From NCBI GenBank assembly GCA_000069925.1, contig AM422018.1:1-64000 (forward strand): 64,000 nucleotides of DNA, read 5' to 3'. The notes under the pieces were generated by a model. It was given only the letters and a program-made list of their open reading frames with translations, was not told the origin of the DNA and did not search any database. Origin of the DNA: Candidatus Phytoplasma australiense (GTDB lineage: Bacteria; Bacillota_I; Bacilli_A; Acholeplasmatales; Acholeplasmataceae). The position numbers and the translations under genes were made by a program. Positions 45,903-55,223 of the stretch are shown here, in pieces (position 1 is the stretch's first letter; the number at the start of each line of letters is the position of its first letter).

Positions 45903-46343
45903 ATGTGGTTATTTTCAATATTTGCAACAATTAGCAATTTTATTCTAAATTATACCAAAGGATTTACAACTACTGAAATTCTTGAACGAAGAATGGATGG
46001 AATCCAAACAACACTTTTCACTATTCTTATTGTTTCTGGGTTCAAACCAATTTTTAAATTAATTGCAAACACTTTAAATTTCTTCAAAGATTTAATTTTG
46101 GGTATTTTTTTCCCCAACAAAAAACTACAAAAATTAGAAATCCAAAATGCCAAACAAGAATATTTAGAAAAACAATTATTAAAAAAACTAGATAAAATCA
46201 ATGAAAACCAAGAAAAACTCCAATCCCAAATTATGGTTCAAAGAGTTAAAGTTTCTCATTGGCAAGAGAAAAAAGCAAGAAAAAAACAATTAAAATCGCA
46301 AAATATCAACCCAATTATTAAGAAGGAGGAAGAAAATGAATGA
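45903..46343 (+). CDS. PMU membrane protein with coiled coil, 146 aa
   Basis: It has two hydrophobic stretches (about 3-17 and 35-70), then a Lys/Glu/Gln-rich coiled coil (KKLQKLEIQNAKQEYLEKQLLKKLDKINENQ) and a basic C-terminus. The start is ATG behind AAGAAAGG. It overlaps the next gene by 8 bp. It probably anchors in the cell membrane with the coil inside. Function is unknown. Confidence 0.65.
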   Translation: MWLFSIFATISNFILNYTKGFTTTEILERRMDGIQTTLFTILIVSGFKPIFKLIANTLNFFKDLILGIFFPNKKLQKLEIQNAKQEYLEKQLLKKLDKINENQEKLQSQIMVQRVKVSHWQEKKARKKQLKSQNINPIIKKEEENE

Positions 46344-46572
46344 TCTAAATTTCGCCATCGGATTTATCGTTGGCGCCCTATTCACAACTGCTTTAATGTT
46401 TATCATTAAAAAAATCTTTTTTAATTTTGTTCCATTGCCAGAAATCAATAATAAATCTGAAACACAAAAAGAAAACAAAACCAATAAACCATCTTCAATT
46501 ATTCCAAACCCAAATCACGAATCAAAAGAAAAAAACAATTTAGAAAGTGACAACGAAATAAATGAAAATTAA
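46336..46572 (+). CDS. Single-pass PMU membrane protein, 78 aa
   Basis: One N-terminal membrane helix (about 5-30) is followed by a polar, Asn/Lys/Glu-rich and probably disordered tail. The start is ATG behind AAGGAGGAAG, an unusually strong site. It overlaps the previous gene by 8 bp. I do not recognise the family. Confidence 0.6.
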   Translation: MNDLNFAIGFIVGALFTTALMFIIKKIFFNFVPLPEINNKSETQKENKTNKPSSIIPNPNHESKEKNNLESDNEINEN

Positions 46573-46773
46573 TAATTTAAATCCATCATCCCAAACAACT
46601 TATTAAAAGAAATTAAGAAAATTTAACCAATAACAACAAATTCCAAAAACCCTCCAAAAATAGACTCAAAATTTTGCCCTTTTTTCGCTCAAAAAAACAA
46701 AAGTTGACTTATTATATTCACAAATTCAAAACTTAAATATCAAAAAAATTATTTTTTCTAGAAAGGAGAAAAA

Positions 46774-48894
46774 ATGAAGCTTAAAAACAAAATATATCTT
46801 AGTTTCTTATCTTTATTTGGTTTAATTTTGTTGATTTTATTTATTGTTGGAATATCTAAAACAGAACCCAAATCCAAATCATCAACAACCCCAACAATAA
46901 CACAACCACCCAATACCCAACTTGATACAGAAGCAAAAGAAGAACTTAATAAACTCCAAAAACGTTTAAAAGATTTAGAAATAATCAATCAACAAAACAT
47001 AAACAATAACAAAAAACTTATAGAAGAAGACAACCAATTATCACAACAAATCAACTCTAATTTAGAAAAAATTAAAACTTTAAATCTTCAAATTAACAAC
47101 CTCAACCAAGAATTAGACCAAAAAAGCAAAGAATTAAACAATAAAGAAACTAATTTAAATGATGAAACAAAATCCCAATTAGAAACTGAAATAAAAAATT
47201 TAATTCAAAAAATAGCTGATTTATCAAAACAACGCGAACAAATCAATGAAGCTACCCAACCATTAACCAAAAAAAGAGTGGAAAATACAAAATCACAAGT
47301 AAACAATAAGAAACTAATTGAAAGCATCCAATCAGAAACCAATCAAACTACTCAATTCAAAACTATTTATCAAAAAATATCTGACTTACAACAAGCAATA
47401 AATTATAATAACGCGAACAAAGAAAACATCAAAGAACTAATAATTAAACATCAAGACAACCCACAAGAAGTTCAAAATCTCAAAAGTTATGATTTATTTT
47501 TAGACGGTCAATTAATCCAATTTGATAAACAAATTAAACAACTTCAAAATGAAATTGAAGCAATCAAAAGCCCAAATATTGAAAAAATCGCCAAAAAACA
47601 AATTACTTTTAAAGACGTTTATGGTATGGAAAGCGAAAAAGAAGAATTAGAGGATTTAATTTTTTATTTTAAAGAATCCAATAACAATTTAGTAAATTTT
47701 GACAAAATAAGACCCAAAGGATATTTATTATATGGTCCGCCTGGTACGGGAAAAACTTTTTTACTGAAAGCATTGAGTAATGAATGCAACGCCTATTTTA
47801 TTGAATTTGAACCTTCTAAACTAGATAAAACTTATGTCGGCGAAGGAGTAGAAGAATGGGAAAAGATTTGGATGGAAGCTGAAAGACATGATAAAACCAT
47901 TATCTTTATTGACGAAATTAGTGGCATGGCTAACCGTGAAGACAAAAATTCTAATAAAACAAGTATTAATATTGTTAATAATATTTTAACTAAATTAGAT
48001 GGTTTTAACCGTTCTGACAAAAAAATTGTCTTAATGGGCGCTACTAATCACATAGACCAAATTGATAAAGCACTCAGAAGTCGTTTTAGCAAAGAAATTA
48101 AAATTGATTTAATTAAAGATGAAGAAATTGAAGGTTTCTTAAAATTCTTGATAGAACCTTATCAAATCAGTTATCACACTTACCTTCATTTAAAAGAAAT
48201 TGCAAACAGATGTAAAGGCAAAAACTACTCTAACCGTGACTTAACAACTATCATTAATGATGCCTATAATAAAACAAACAAATTCAAAACCCTAAATCCA
48301 AAACATGAAGTAATGTTACCTTCTGATTTGGATGAAGTAATTGACACTAAACAAAGAATCAACAAATCAATTACAGAAATTAAAGCACGCAGAAAAGAAT
48401 GTGAAGAACAATATGAATCATGGAAACAAGGTTTTTTAAAATACCTCAAACCTCCTAAAGATACAACAAAAATTGATAAACATTATGTCTTTTACAACCT
48501 CAACGGTCTTGGTCGTGGACAGCACCGCGAATACGAGCCAAATGATATAATGCCGTTTATGAAAAACCCTTTTGAGAAATGGGAAGTAAAAGACAGCAGT
48601 ATTGATTTTTTTAATACTTTCCATACAAGAAATAAACGTAAGGATTCACAATTTAATAATATGTTTATCAACGACCCTTCAAACTACTACACAGAACTCA
48701 ACTACAAAGGCCCAAAATGGTTAATTGAAGAAGATAAAGACTTCTTCATGGATGAAGTACAATGTCATATAATAAACCCCAAAGATTCTAGATATCCCAA
48801 AGATGAAAAGAAAAATTACTACCTTCACTTCAACCCAAAACAAAGATATATCACGCTTTACACTAAGAAATTTAATACAAAAGACCGATTATAA
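46774..48894 (+). CDS. Membrane-anchored AAA ATPase (FtsH-like) with foreign C-terminal module
   Basis: The 706-aa protein begins with a membrane helix (8-27), then a long coiled coil (about 52-265). An FtsH-type AAA module follows: Walker A GPPGTGKT (321-328), Walker B IIFIDE (376-381) and the second-region LRSRF sequence. There is no HExxH, so the M41 protease domain of FtsH is absent. From about residue 570 the sequence (NGLGRGQHREYEPND, then WLIEEDKDFFMDEV) is homologous to the globular part of the PMU membrane proteins at 36640 and 53141. It therefore looks like a recombination fusion. It starts at ATG behind AAAGGAG. Confidence 0.85.
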   Translation: MKLKNKIYLSFLSLFGLILLILFIVGISKTEPKSKSSTTPTITQPPNTQLDTEAKEELNKLQKRLKDLEIINQQNINNNKKLIEEDNQLSQQINSNLEKIKTLNLQINNLNQELDQKSKELNNKETNLNDETKSQLETEIKNLIQKIADLSKQREQINEATQPLTKKRVENTKSQVNNKKLIESIQSETNQTTQFKTIYQKISDLQQAINYNNANKENIKELIIKHQDNPQEVQNLKSYDLFLDGQLIQFDKQIKQLQNEIEAIKSPNIEKIAKKQITFKDVYGMESEKEELEDLIFYFKESNNNLVNFDKIRPKGYLLYGPPGTGKTFLLKALSNECNAYFIEFEPSKLDKTYVGEGVEEWEKIWMEAERHDKTIIFIDEISGMANREDKNSNKTSINIVNNILTKLDGFNRSDKKIVLMGATNHIDQIDKALRSRFSKEIKIDLIKDEEIEGFLKFLIEPYQISYHTYLHLKEIANRCKGKNYSNRDLTTIINDAYNKTNKFKTLNPKHEVMLPSDLDEVIDTKQRINKSITEIKARRKECEEQYESWKQGFLKYLKPPKDTTKIDKHYVFYNLNGLGRGQHREYEPNDIMPFMKNPFEKWEVKDSSIDFFNTFHTRNKRKDSQFNNMFINDPSNYYTELNYKGPKWLIEEDKDFFMDEVQCHIINPKDSRYPKDEKKNYYLHFNPKQRYITLYTKKFNTKDRL

Positions 48895-48963
48895 AATTAA
48901 CTTCTGAAATTGAAAACAATATAGAAATTTTCAAACAACAAGCAATGAAAATTCAACAAGTAG
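48893..48963 (+). repeat. 71-bp fragment of the coiled-coil gene after the AAA gene
   Basis: It matches 52312-52382 nearly base for base (encoding a segment around NNIEIFKQQAMKIQQ). It sits right after the AAA stop codon and before an SD-ATG, so it marks a recombination junction. Confidence 0.75.
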
Positions 48964-48979
48964 AAAAAGGAGATAAAAA

Positions 48980-49303
48980 ATGCAATTAAAATTAATAAAT
49001 AAAGCAATCTTAATTTGAACTGTTATTTTTCTCATTTTTTTTATTTCTAATAACCCCACAAAAAATCCATGCATCCTCCAATAAAACTTTAAAACGTTGT
49101 AACGCATTAAATATGATGAAAACAATAATATAGTAGTATTATCAACACCCCAAATAATTCAAAATTTAAATACCATTTCAATTTTGAATAACAACAAACA
49201 TATCAACAAAACAAAATTTTTTCATTTTCTGCATGAAATATTTCATTGTGGAATAGATATTTTAAGTATAACCAATGAAATAATAGATTTACAAAATAAT
49301 TAA
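48980..49303 (+). pseudogene. Small membrane protein with three in-frame stops
   Basis: Behind AAAAAGGAGA an ATG opens a frame that keeps one phase to TAA 49301-49303 but is interrupted by TGA (49016-49018) and two TAA (49082-49084, 49100-49102). The start (MQLKLINKAILI) leads into a membrane helix. The distal part contains HFLHEIFHCG, an HExxH arrangement seen in zinc peptidases, although one such motif may be chance. Non-functional as read. Confidence 0.5.
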
Positions 49304-49330
49304 AAATAAATCAGAAAGAGAGAAAATAAA

Positions 49331-50071
49331 ATGGCGAAAAAAATAATTCCAATTAAAAAAACAATTAAACAAGTAAAAACCAAACTTCCTACTAAAAAAA
49401 CTAAAAAAATAATTCCAACTCCCAAAAAGACTGTTTCCAAAATTAAAAAAATAAAAAAACCTTCAAAAACTATAATCAAAAAACAAATCCAACCTACTAA
49501 AATAATTGTTGAAACCAAAAAAGAGAATTGGTTTGTAAAATTAATCAAATCAATTGTCAAAATAACCCTTATTTTATTACCATTCATACTAATTGGTGGA
49601 GGAATATGGCTTGTAATTTCTAAGTTTTTTCTTGAATTAGCTGCAAAATTTGGTGGAGTTGTTGATAAATGTTGGCAATTTATTAAACATATATGTCATA
49701 ATCTAGATGACAAAACCAAAAAAGCTTTAGAAAATGCAGGAATAGACCCCGAATATTCTGCTATTGCATCAAAAGTTTTATGGGTTGGTGGTGGTTGTTT
49801 ACTTGCTGCTACATGTTGTTTAATCCCAGGAATTGGCACATTCTTAGGAGTAGCAGTTTTAATAAGTACTATCGCTTATGTAGCAACTATTACACTTACC
49901 GAAAAAACCAATCAAGAACCACCAAAAAACACATCTCCACCACAACAAGTAGAAAACAAAGTAGATAATACAAACAAACAAATTGAACCAGACAAATTAA
50001 CTGAAAATAACAGAGATTCTGAAACCTTAGAAACTCAAAAAAAAAAAAAACAACAAAATCAACTGAATTAA
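49331..50071 (+). CDS. PMU membrane protein, N-terminal half of a split gene
   Basis: A basic N-terminus (Lys/Thr/Pro-rich, 1-65), a first membrane helix (about 75-100), a middle part with DKTKKALENAGIDPEYSAIA, a second hydrophobic pair (about 145-185) and a hydrophilic tail. The frame ends at 50071 soon after a run of 14 A (50037-50050). The phase used by the next gene is open from this A-run (KKTTKSTELNDETLT then on into 50101), so the two halves were one ~1150-aa protein. With 12 or 15 A the frame would be whole. Confidence 0.7.
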   Translation: MAKKIIPIKKTIKQVKTKLPTKKTKKIIPTPKKTVSKIKKIKKPSKTIIKKQIQPTKIIVETKKENWFVKLIKSIVKITLILLPFILIGGGIWLVISKFFLELAAKFGGVVDKCWQFIKHICHNLDDKTKKALENAGIDPEYSAIASKVLWVGGGCLLAATCCLIPGIGTFLGVAVLISTIAYVATITLTEKTNQEPPKNTSPPQQVENKVDNTNKQIEPDKLTENNRDSETLETQKKKKQQNQLN

Positions 50072-50100
50072 ATGATGAAACCCTAACTCCTCAGCCAACT

Positions 50101-52794
50101 TTGAAACAACCAATTCATAAACAAAAAGAAATTAATAAAGAAGAATATAATAAAAGTTTATTGAATCCAGACATGCAAAAACAATTTGAGGAGTTGGGTA
50201 CCGTTGAAAAAGAACGAGAAGCACAATTGTTGCAAGAAAGAAATTATTTTGAAGCTAATTTGCAAGCACAACAATTAGAAATGTTAAATATAAAAAATCA
50301 AAAAGATAATTTAGAAAAAGAACTAGCAGAACAAAAAAACTTATCAGATGCAGAAAAACAACAATTAACTAAGCAAATTGAGGACATAAATACTAATTTA
50401 GCTTCTAGAAACGAAGAATTAAACAATTTAGAAAAAGAGCAAGAAGTCCAAGCAGAATTAAGACAAGAATTATATGATGTTATCAACAAAGATAAGGAAA
50501 ATTTAGAACAAAAAACCAAGCAATTAGAAGAACAAAAAAACTTATCAGATGCAGAAAAACAACAATTAACTAAGCAAATTGAGGACATAAATACTAATTT
50601 AACATCTAAAAACGAAGAATTAAATAACTTAAATCAAAAATTAGAAGAAGAAGCAAAAAAACAAACTGAATTAAATGATGTTATCCAAACCCAAGAAAAA
50701 AAGTTAAAACAAATCCAAATTTCTAGTGAAGAAAAACAACAAGAATTAAACAATAAAATTAAAGATATTCAAACCACTTTAGATAAGCAAGCAAAAGTTA
50801 CCGAAGACAAAAACAAAGAATTAGAACAAATGCAAAGTCAAAAAATTCAACTAGAAAACCAATTAGCTTCAAATAAACAAGATTTACAAAATTTACAAAA
50901 AGAAATATTTAATAAAGAAGCTAAATTGGAAGATAAAGAAAAAGAACTAGAAGAACAAAAAAACTTATCAGATGCAGAAAAACAACAATTAACTTCAGAA
51001 ATCAATAATCTAAAAAACGATATCAACCAAGAAAAAGTTAATTATCAAGCACAAGTATCACTTAAAGAAGAAGAAATTAAGCAATTGCAACAAACCGAAA
51101 GTGATTTAAAACAGCAACTAACCAAAACCCAAGCAGAAACTATGAGCCTAAGGGAACAACATGAAAAAACTTTGGAAGAAATCCAAAGACAAATTACAAA
51201 TTATAAAAAAACCGTTGCTGAACTAGAAAATGAAACTCAAAAACTAAAAGACCAAATTGCAAAAAACAATGAAAATGCTAAACAATTACAAAAAGAATTA
51301 AAAACTAAACAAGCGAAATTAGACGAAATTAACAAAAAAATAGGAACTTTAACAGCAAATAAAAATAACTTATTACAAACAATAACATTTTTAGAAAATG
51401 AAACAACAATAACAGATTGGCAAAAATCAAAAAATATTACATTTTGGGTACATGGTACTAGTAGCAAAATAATACAATTACGTTGTTTTTGGAGTGATAA
51501 ACCTTTCACATATAAAATTGTTCCAAACATTGATTTTTATAAAACTGGATTCACCCAAAATGCAACGGGTTATCAAGCATATCGTGGAGAAATAAATAAA
51601 AATACCATACAAGGAGAAAGTATAGAACTATCACCAGGAAAATATTATTGCAAACCTTTTATTGATATGACAAAAATATCATTTGATGCTGATGGAGTTA
51701 ATGTTCTTTTTAGTGAATCAGTTTCATCAGCCGAACTACCTGAAAATTTAATCAAACTTAATGAAGCAAAAGAAAAATTAAAAAATATATCTCAAGAATT
51801 AGCAAATTATGAAACTAATTTAAAAAACGCTCAACTAGAATATAATCAATTATTAGAAAATCAAACACCAGATGATAGTTTGCAACAAGAATTAAATAAT
51901 AAAACAAATCATATTAAAACTTTAAAAAACGAAATGCAAAAACTAGAAATTAAAGAACAAGGTTTTAGAAGTGAAATTGATGCTTTAAAATTGGAAAATA
52001 AAAACTTAAAAGAAAAATATACTAATGATTTAACTAAAATCAAACAAGAACTTGATGTATCTAAAACCGAAAACAAGCAACTAGAAAAAGAGATGCAAGA
52101 GATACAAGCTGAATTGATTAAAAACAGCAATGCTGATGCTACATTAGTTAAACAATTAAATCACAAAGAAACTCAAATAAAAGAATTAAAGGGTAAAATT
52201 AACACCTTAGAAGCCAATGAAACTAAGTTGCAAACAATTATCAAACAAAAAGACGAAGAAATTAAGCAATTACAAGAAACAATTCAAGAACAAGCAGAAC
52301 AAATTATAAAATTAACTGCTGAAATTGAAAACAATATAGAAATTTTCAAACAACAAGCAATGAAAATTCAACAACTAGAAGGGGCAATTGCAGGACTTGA
52401 AGGCGCAAATGGGGCGATGGGTGGCAATAACAAAGAATTACTACACGAAATCAATAAACTAAAGGCCCAATTAGAAGCTGAACAAGACGCGCATATTGAA
52501 ACAAGAGAAAGATTGGAAGAAGAGATTGTTGAATTAAATAATGATAAGTTAAATTTAACCAATAAATCAACTGAATTAGATGAAAAAAAACATTGGGAAG
52601 AAGCTGTAAAAAACGTAGGTACTGCGATTAACATAGGTGTTTTCACCAAAGCTGGTGTGATGACGGGAGCTGCTTGGGGAAGTGCTGCGGGGCCTTTAGG
52701 TACGATTGCTGGTGGAGTTGTTGGTGGTGCAATTGCTGGTGCTGCGGCTGTTGCTAGTAAATGGGATGTAGTTAAAACATGGTTTGGTCGGTAA
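50101..52794 (+). CDS. Large coiled-coil PMU protein (SMC-like appearance), second half of a split gene
   Basis: 897 codons are open from TTG 50101, but the phase is open back to the 14-A tract, so this is probably the continuation of the 49331 gene. Almost the whole protein is coiled coil. A unit around EEQKNLSDAEKQQLT recurs three times (about 77, 143 and 283). A separate globular segment covers about 437-560 (WVHGTSSKIIQLRCFWSD). The C-terminus is a Gly/Ala-rich membrane stretch (AGVMTGAAWGSAAGP) ending WFGR. No ATPase motif exists, so SMC is a resemblance only. A 3' fragment is repeated inverted at 40182-41120. Confidence 0.75.
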   Translation: MKQPIHKQKEINKEEYNKSLLNPDMQKQFEELGTVEKEREAQLLQERNYFEANLQAQQLEMLNIKNQKDNLEKELAEQKNLSDAEKQQLTKQIEDINTNLASRNEELNNLEKEQEVQAELRQELYDVINKDKENLEQKTKQLEEQKNLSDAEKQQLTKQIEDINTNLTSKNEELNNLNQKLEEEAKKQTELNDVIQTQEKKLKQIQISSEEKQQELNNKIKDIQTTLDKQAKVTEDKNKELEQMQSQKIQLENQLASNKQDLQNLQKEIFNKEAKLEDKEKELEEQKNLSDAEKQQLTSEINNLKNDINQEKVNYQAQVSLKEEEIKQLQQTESDLKQQLTKTQAETMSLREQHEKTLEEIQRQITNYKKTVAELENETQKLKDQIAKNNENAKQLQKELKTKQAKLDEINKKIGTLTANKNNLLQTITFLENETTITDWQKSKNITFWVHGTSSKIIQLRCFWSDKPFTYKIVPNIDFYKTGFTQNATGYQAYRGEINKNTIQGESIELSPGKYYCKPFIDMTKISFDADGVNVLFSESVSSAELPENLIKLNEAKEKLKNISQELANYETNLKNAQLEYNQLLENQTPDDSLQQELNNKTNHIKTLKNEMQKLEIKEQGFRSEIDALKLENKNLKEKYTNDLTKIKQELDVSKTENKQLEKEMQEIQAELIKNSNADATLVKQLNHKETQIKELKGKINTLEANETKLQTIIKQKDEEIKQLQETIQEQAEQIIKLTAEIENNIEIFKQQAMKIQQLEGAIAGLEGANGAMGGNNKELLHEINKLKAQLEAEQDAHIETRERLEEEIVELNNDKLNLTNKSTELDEKKHWEEAVKNVGTAINIGVFTKAGVMTGAAWGSAAGPLGTIAGGVVGGAIAGAAAVASKWDVVKTWFGR

Positions 52795-52875
52795 TGCAAT
52801 TTTTTTGAATTACCAGATTAGATTATGATACAATGATGATAAGTTATAAAAATAAAAAAGGAAGTTAATTATAGG

Positions 52876-53029
52876 ATGGAGTTATTTAAAGTATTAGTTA
52901 TTATAGGTATTTTAGGAGTTTTTTTTGGATTGGGTCCTTTATTGATTTGGTTTGTTCAAAAACACGTAAATAATAAATTAAACAATGTAGAAAATATTAA
53001 ATTAAAAATTAAAGCAAAAAATAGCTGAG
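52876..53029 (+). pseudogene. PMU membrane protein, 5' part with 32-bp deletion
   Basis: The same anchor as the left copy at 40080 (MELFKVLVIIGILGVFFGLG) and start of a coiled coil. Relative to that copy, 32 bp are missing between two AAAATT repeats near 53005, so the frame is lost and stops soon after. The coiled-coil coding continues in another phase until 53141. Confidence 0.7.
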
Positions 53030-53140
53030 TTAGTAAATAATAAAGCTTTATCAGTTCAAGAAAAAACTGAATTACAAGAAGAAATAAATACTATTCAAAC
53101 TGAATTAAACCAAAAACAAGCAGAATTATCACATAATCAA

Positions 53141-53923
53141 ATGTTGACAGGAAAATTAAAAGCTAAAAAATATAAAAAAAGAAATCCAATAAAAGCTATA
53201 ATTATATATTATATTATCATGCTTTGTATAATTGCTATTTTTGGTGGTTTTATATTTTTAGACAATAAATACGATATAACAAATTCAAAACCCAAAACTT
53301 ATACTATTTCTGAACCGAAAGTAGAAATTGAATCTGAATGGTTTGAAGGATACCGTTCTAGAGATGATAACTACCGAATTAAGAAATATTATAAAGCAGA
53401 TGGTTATGACCCCAATGCAGAATTTGGGGCCACAAAAGATTGGAAAGGTAGACCTTGTCAAAGTTATAGTCATGATGTTAATCACCTTGTTTTGGGTCAC
53501 CAAATGATTAAAGTTAAATACACTTTCTACGGTCTCAACGGTCTTGGTTGTGGAAAGCACCGTGAATACGAGCCAACTGATATAATGTCGTTTATGAAAA
53601 ACCCTTTTGACAAATGGGAAGTAAAAGACAGCAGTATTGATTTTTTTAATACTTTCCATACAAGAAATAAACGTAAGGATTCACAATTTAATAATATGTT
53701 TATCAACGACCCTTCAAACTACTACACAGAACTCAACTACAAAGGCTCAAAATGGTTAATTGAAGAAGATAAAGACTTCTTCATGGATGAAGTACAATGT
53801 CATATAATAAACCCCAAAGATTCTAGATATCCCAAAGATGAAAAGAAAAATTACTACCTTCACTTCAACCCAAAACAAAGATATATCACACTTTACACTA
53901 AGAAATTTAATACAAAAAATTAA
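53141..53923 (+). CDS. PMU membrane protein with NGLG module, right copy
   Basis: The 260-codon frame starts at an in-frame ATG (MLTGKLKAK) that lies inside the former longer gene beginning at 52876. One membrane helix (about 17-38) is followed by the globular module shared with the AAA protein and the left copy: WFEGYRSRDDNY, FGATKDWKGRPCQ, NGLGCGKHREYEP, WLIEEDKDFFMDEV, and the C-terminal YLHFNPKQRYITLY. This copy has the complete end. It may still be translated as a shortened membrane protein, but the lack of a clear ribosome-binding site makes this unsure. Confidence 0.55.
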   Translation: MLTGKLKAKKYKKRNPIKAIIIYYIIMLCIIAIFGGFIFLDNKYDITNSKPKTYTISEPKVEIESEWFEGYRSRDDNYRIKKYYKADGYDPNAEFGATKDWKGRPCQSYSHDVNHLVLGHQMIKVKYTFYGLNGLGCGKHREYEPTDIMSFMKNPFDKWEVKDSSIDFFNTFHTRNKRKDSQFNNMFINDPSNYYTELNYKGSKWLIEEDKDFFMDEVQCHIINPKDSRYPKDEKKNYYLHFNPKQRYITLYTKKFNTKN

Positions 53924-53932
53924 TAAATATTT

Positions 53933-53984
53933 TAAAACAACAATAAAATTTCTTAAAAAGATTTTATTGTTGTTTTTTTTAATT
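53933..53984. terminator. Bidirectional terminator before tra5, right
   Basis: AAAACAACAATAAAAT pairs with ATTTTATTGTTGTTTT, followed by a T-run. It is the counterpart of 36028-36076. Confidence 0.7.
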
Positions 53985-54052
53985 AAAACCAACTAAACAG
54001 TTTTTTTAACAATAAAGGCTTAAAAAAATAAAGTTATGTTAATAAAACAGAA

Positions 54053-55223
54053 ATGAGCTTAGGAATGGAGAGAAAATTAAAATTATATTCTTTGGATGTT
54101 AAATTAAAGGCTGTTTTTGCGAAACAGGAAGGCAAAAGATGTAAAGAAATCCAAAAAAACTTAAAGATTAAAAATCGGAGTCAGATTTATCAATGGGTAG
54201 AGTGGTATGAATTCAAAGGCGCAGAAAGGCTAGAACAATCAATTAGAGGAAAAAGAAAGGTTGTTGAAAAAGGGATTAATCCAATTAAAAAGGCAATTAA
54301 AAAACAACTAAAAACTAGTTTCAAGAAAAATAGAAAATTATATTTAGACATTATTAATAAATATCAAAAAGAAGTTTCATTAGAACAATTGATTAAATGG
54401 TTATCTATTTCAAAAACTAGTTATTTTAGATGGATTAAACAAAGTCTTCATCCTAGACCTCAAAGTGAATTGGAAAAAGCCTTGTTTCAAATATGCAAAC
54501 AAGGTTCATATATCACAACTGATGGCAAAAGAAAAAGAAGGCTTGGTTATCGCGTGGTTCATCAAAAATTAATTGACCTTAGATTTAAGATAAACGCTAA
54601 AACTGTTTTAAAACTGATGCATCAATTTGGGTTATTATCACAAAGAATACAGCGAAAACTTCAATATTATTATGATTTAGCAATCCAAAAAGAAAATAAC
54701 TTAAAAAATCTAATTCAAAACAATTATCATGCCACAAGACCGTTTGAAAAATTATGTACAGATATTACTTATATACCTTTTGGGAAAAATAACCAAAAAT
54801 TATTTGTTTCTGCGATGATGGATTTGTATAACCGCGAAATTATTTGTTACAATATTTCTAAAATCGCTGATGTTGATTTTGTAATTAATACTTTAAAAGT
54901 TATTCCTACATTAATAAACCCTTGCATTCTTCATTGTGATAGAGCAAGTGTTTATACTTCTAAAAAATATCAAACTGAGTTAAAAGCTAATAATCTAAAT
55001 AACTAGTTTCTCAGCTAAAGCCATGCCAACTGATAATGCATGCATGGAGGCATTTTGGGCCAACATGAAACGTGAAACTATCCATTATGAAAAAATGCAA
55101 AATCTAGGCGAACATCAAATTATAGAAATTATTACTAATTACATTGAATATTATAATATGTATCGCAAAATGAAAGTTCTAAATTATTTATCACCCAAAG
55201 AATTTAAAACCAAAAAATATTAA
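54053..55223 (+). pseudogene. tra5: tra5 transposase (IS3 family), right copy, frameshifted
   Basis: The first 317 codons cover the helix-turn-helix, CTDITYIPFG and HCDRASVYTS. An extra A near 54994-54998 (CTAAATAAC where the left copy has CTAATAAC) moves the frame into a stop at 55004-55006. The remainder (55023-55223) has MEAFWANMKRE with the catalytic Glu. The left copy is intact at this point and broken elsewhere. ATG 54053 is the conserved start. Confidence 0.85.

Noticed and set aside
50101-52794. SMC chromosome-segregation ATPase
   Set aside because: The coiled coils resemble SMC, but Walker A, Walker B and the ABC signature are absent.
52368-52799. 143-aa minus-strand frame opposite the coiled-coil gene
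   Set aside because: It is antisense to a strongly supported gene; Ala/Pro/Ser-rich composition arises from the Gly/Ala-rich sense strand; no ribosome-binding site.
53285-53659. 124-aa and 136-aa antisense frames opposite the NGLG module (also 36829-37239)
   Set aside because: They occur in both copies only because the sense sequence is conserved; no start signals.
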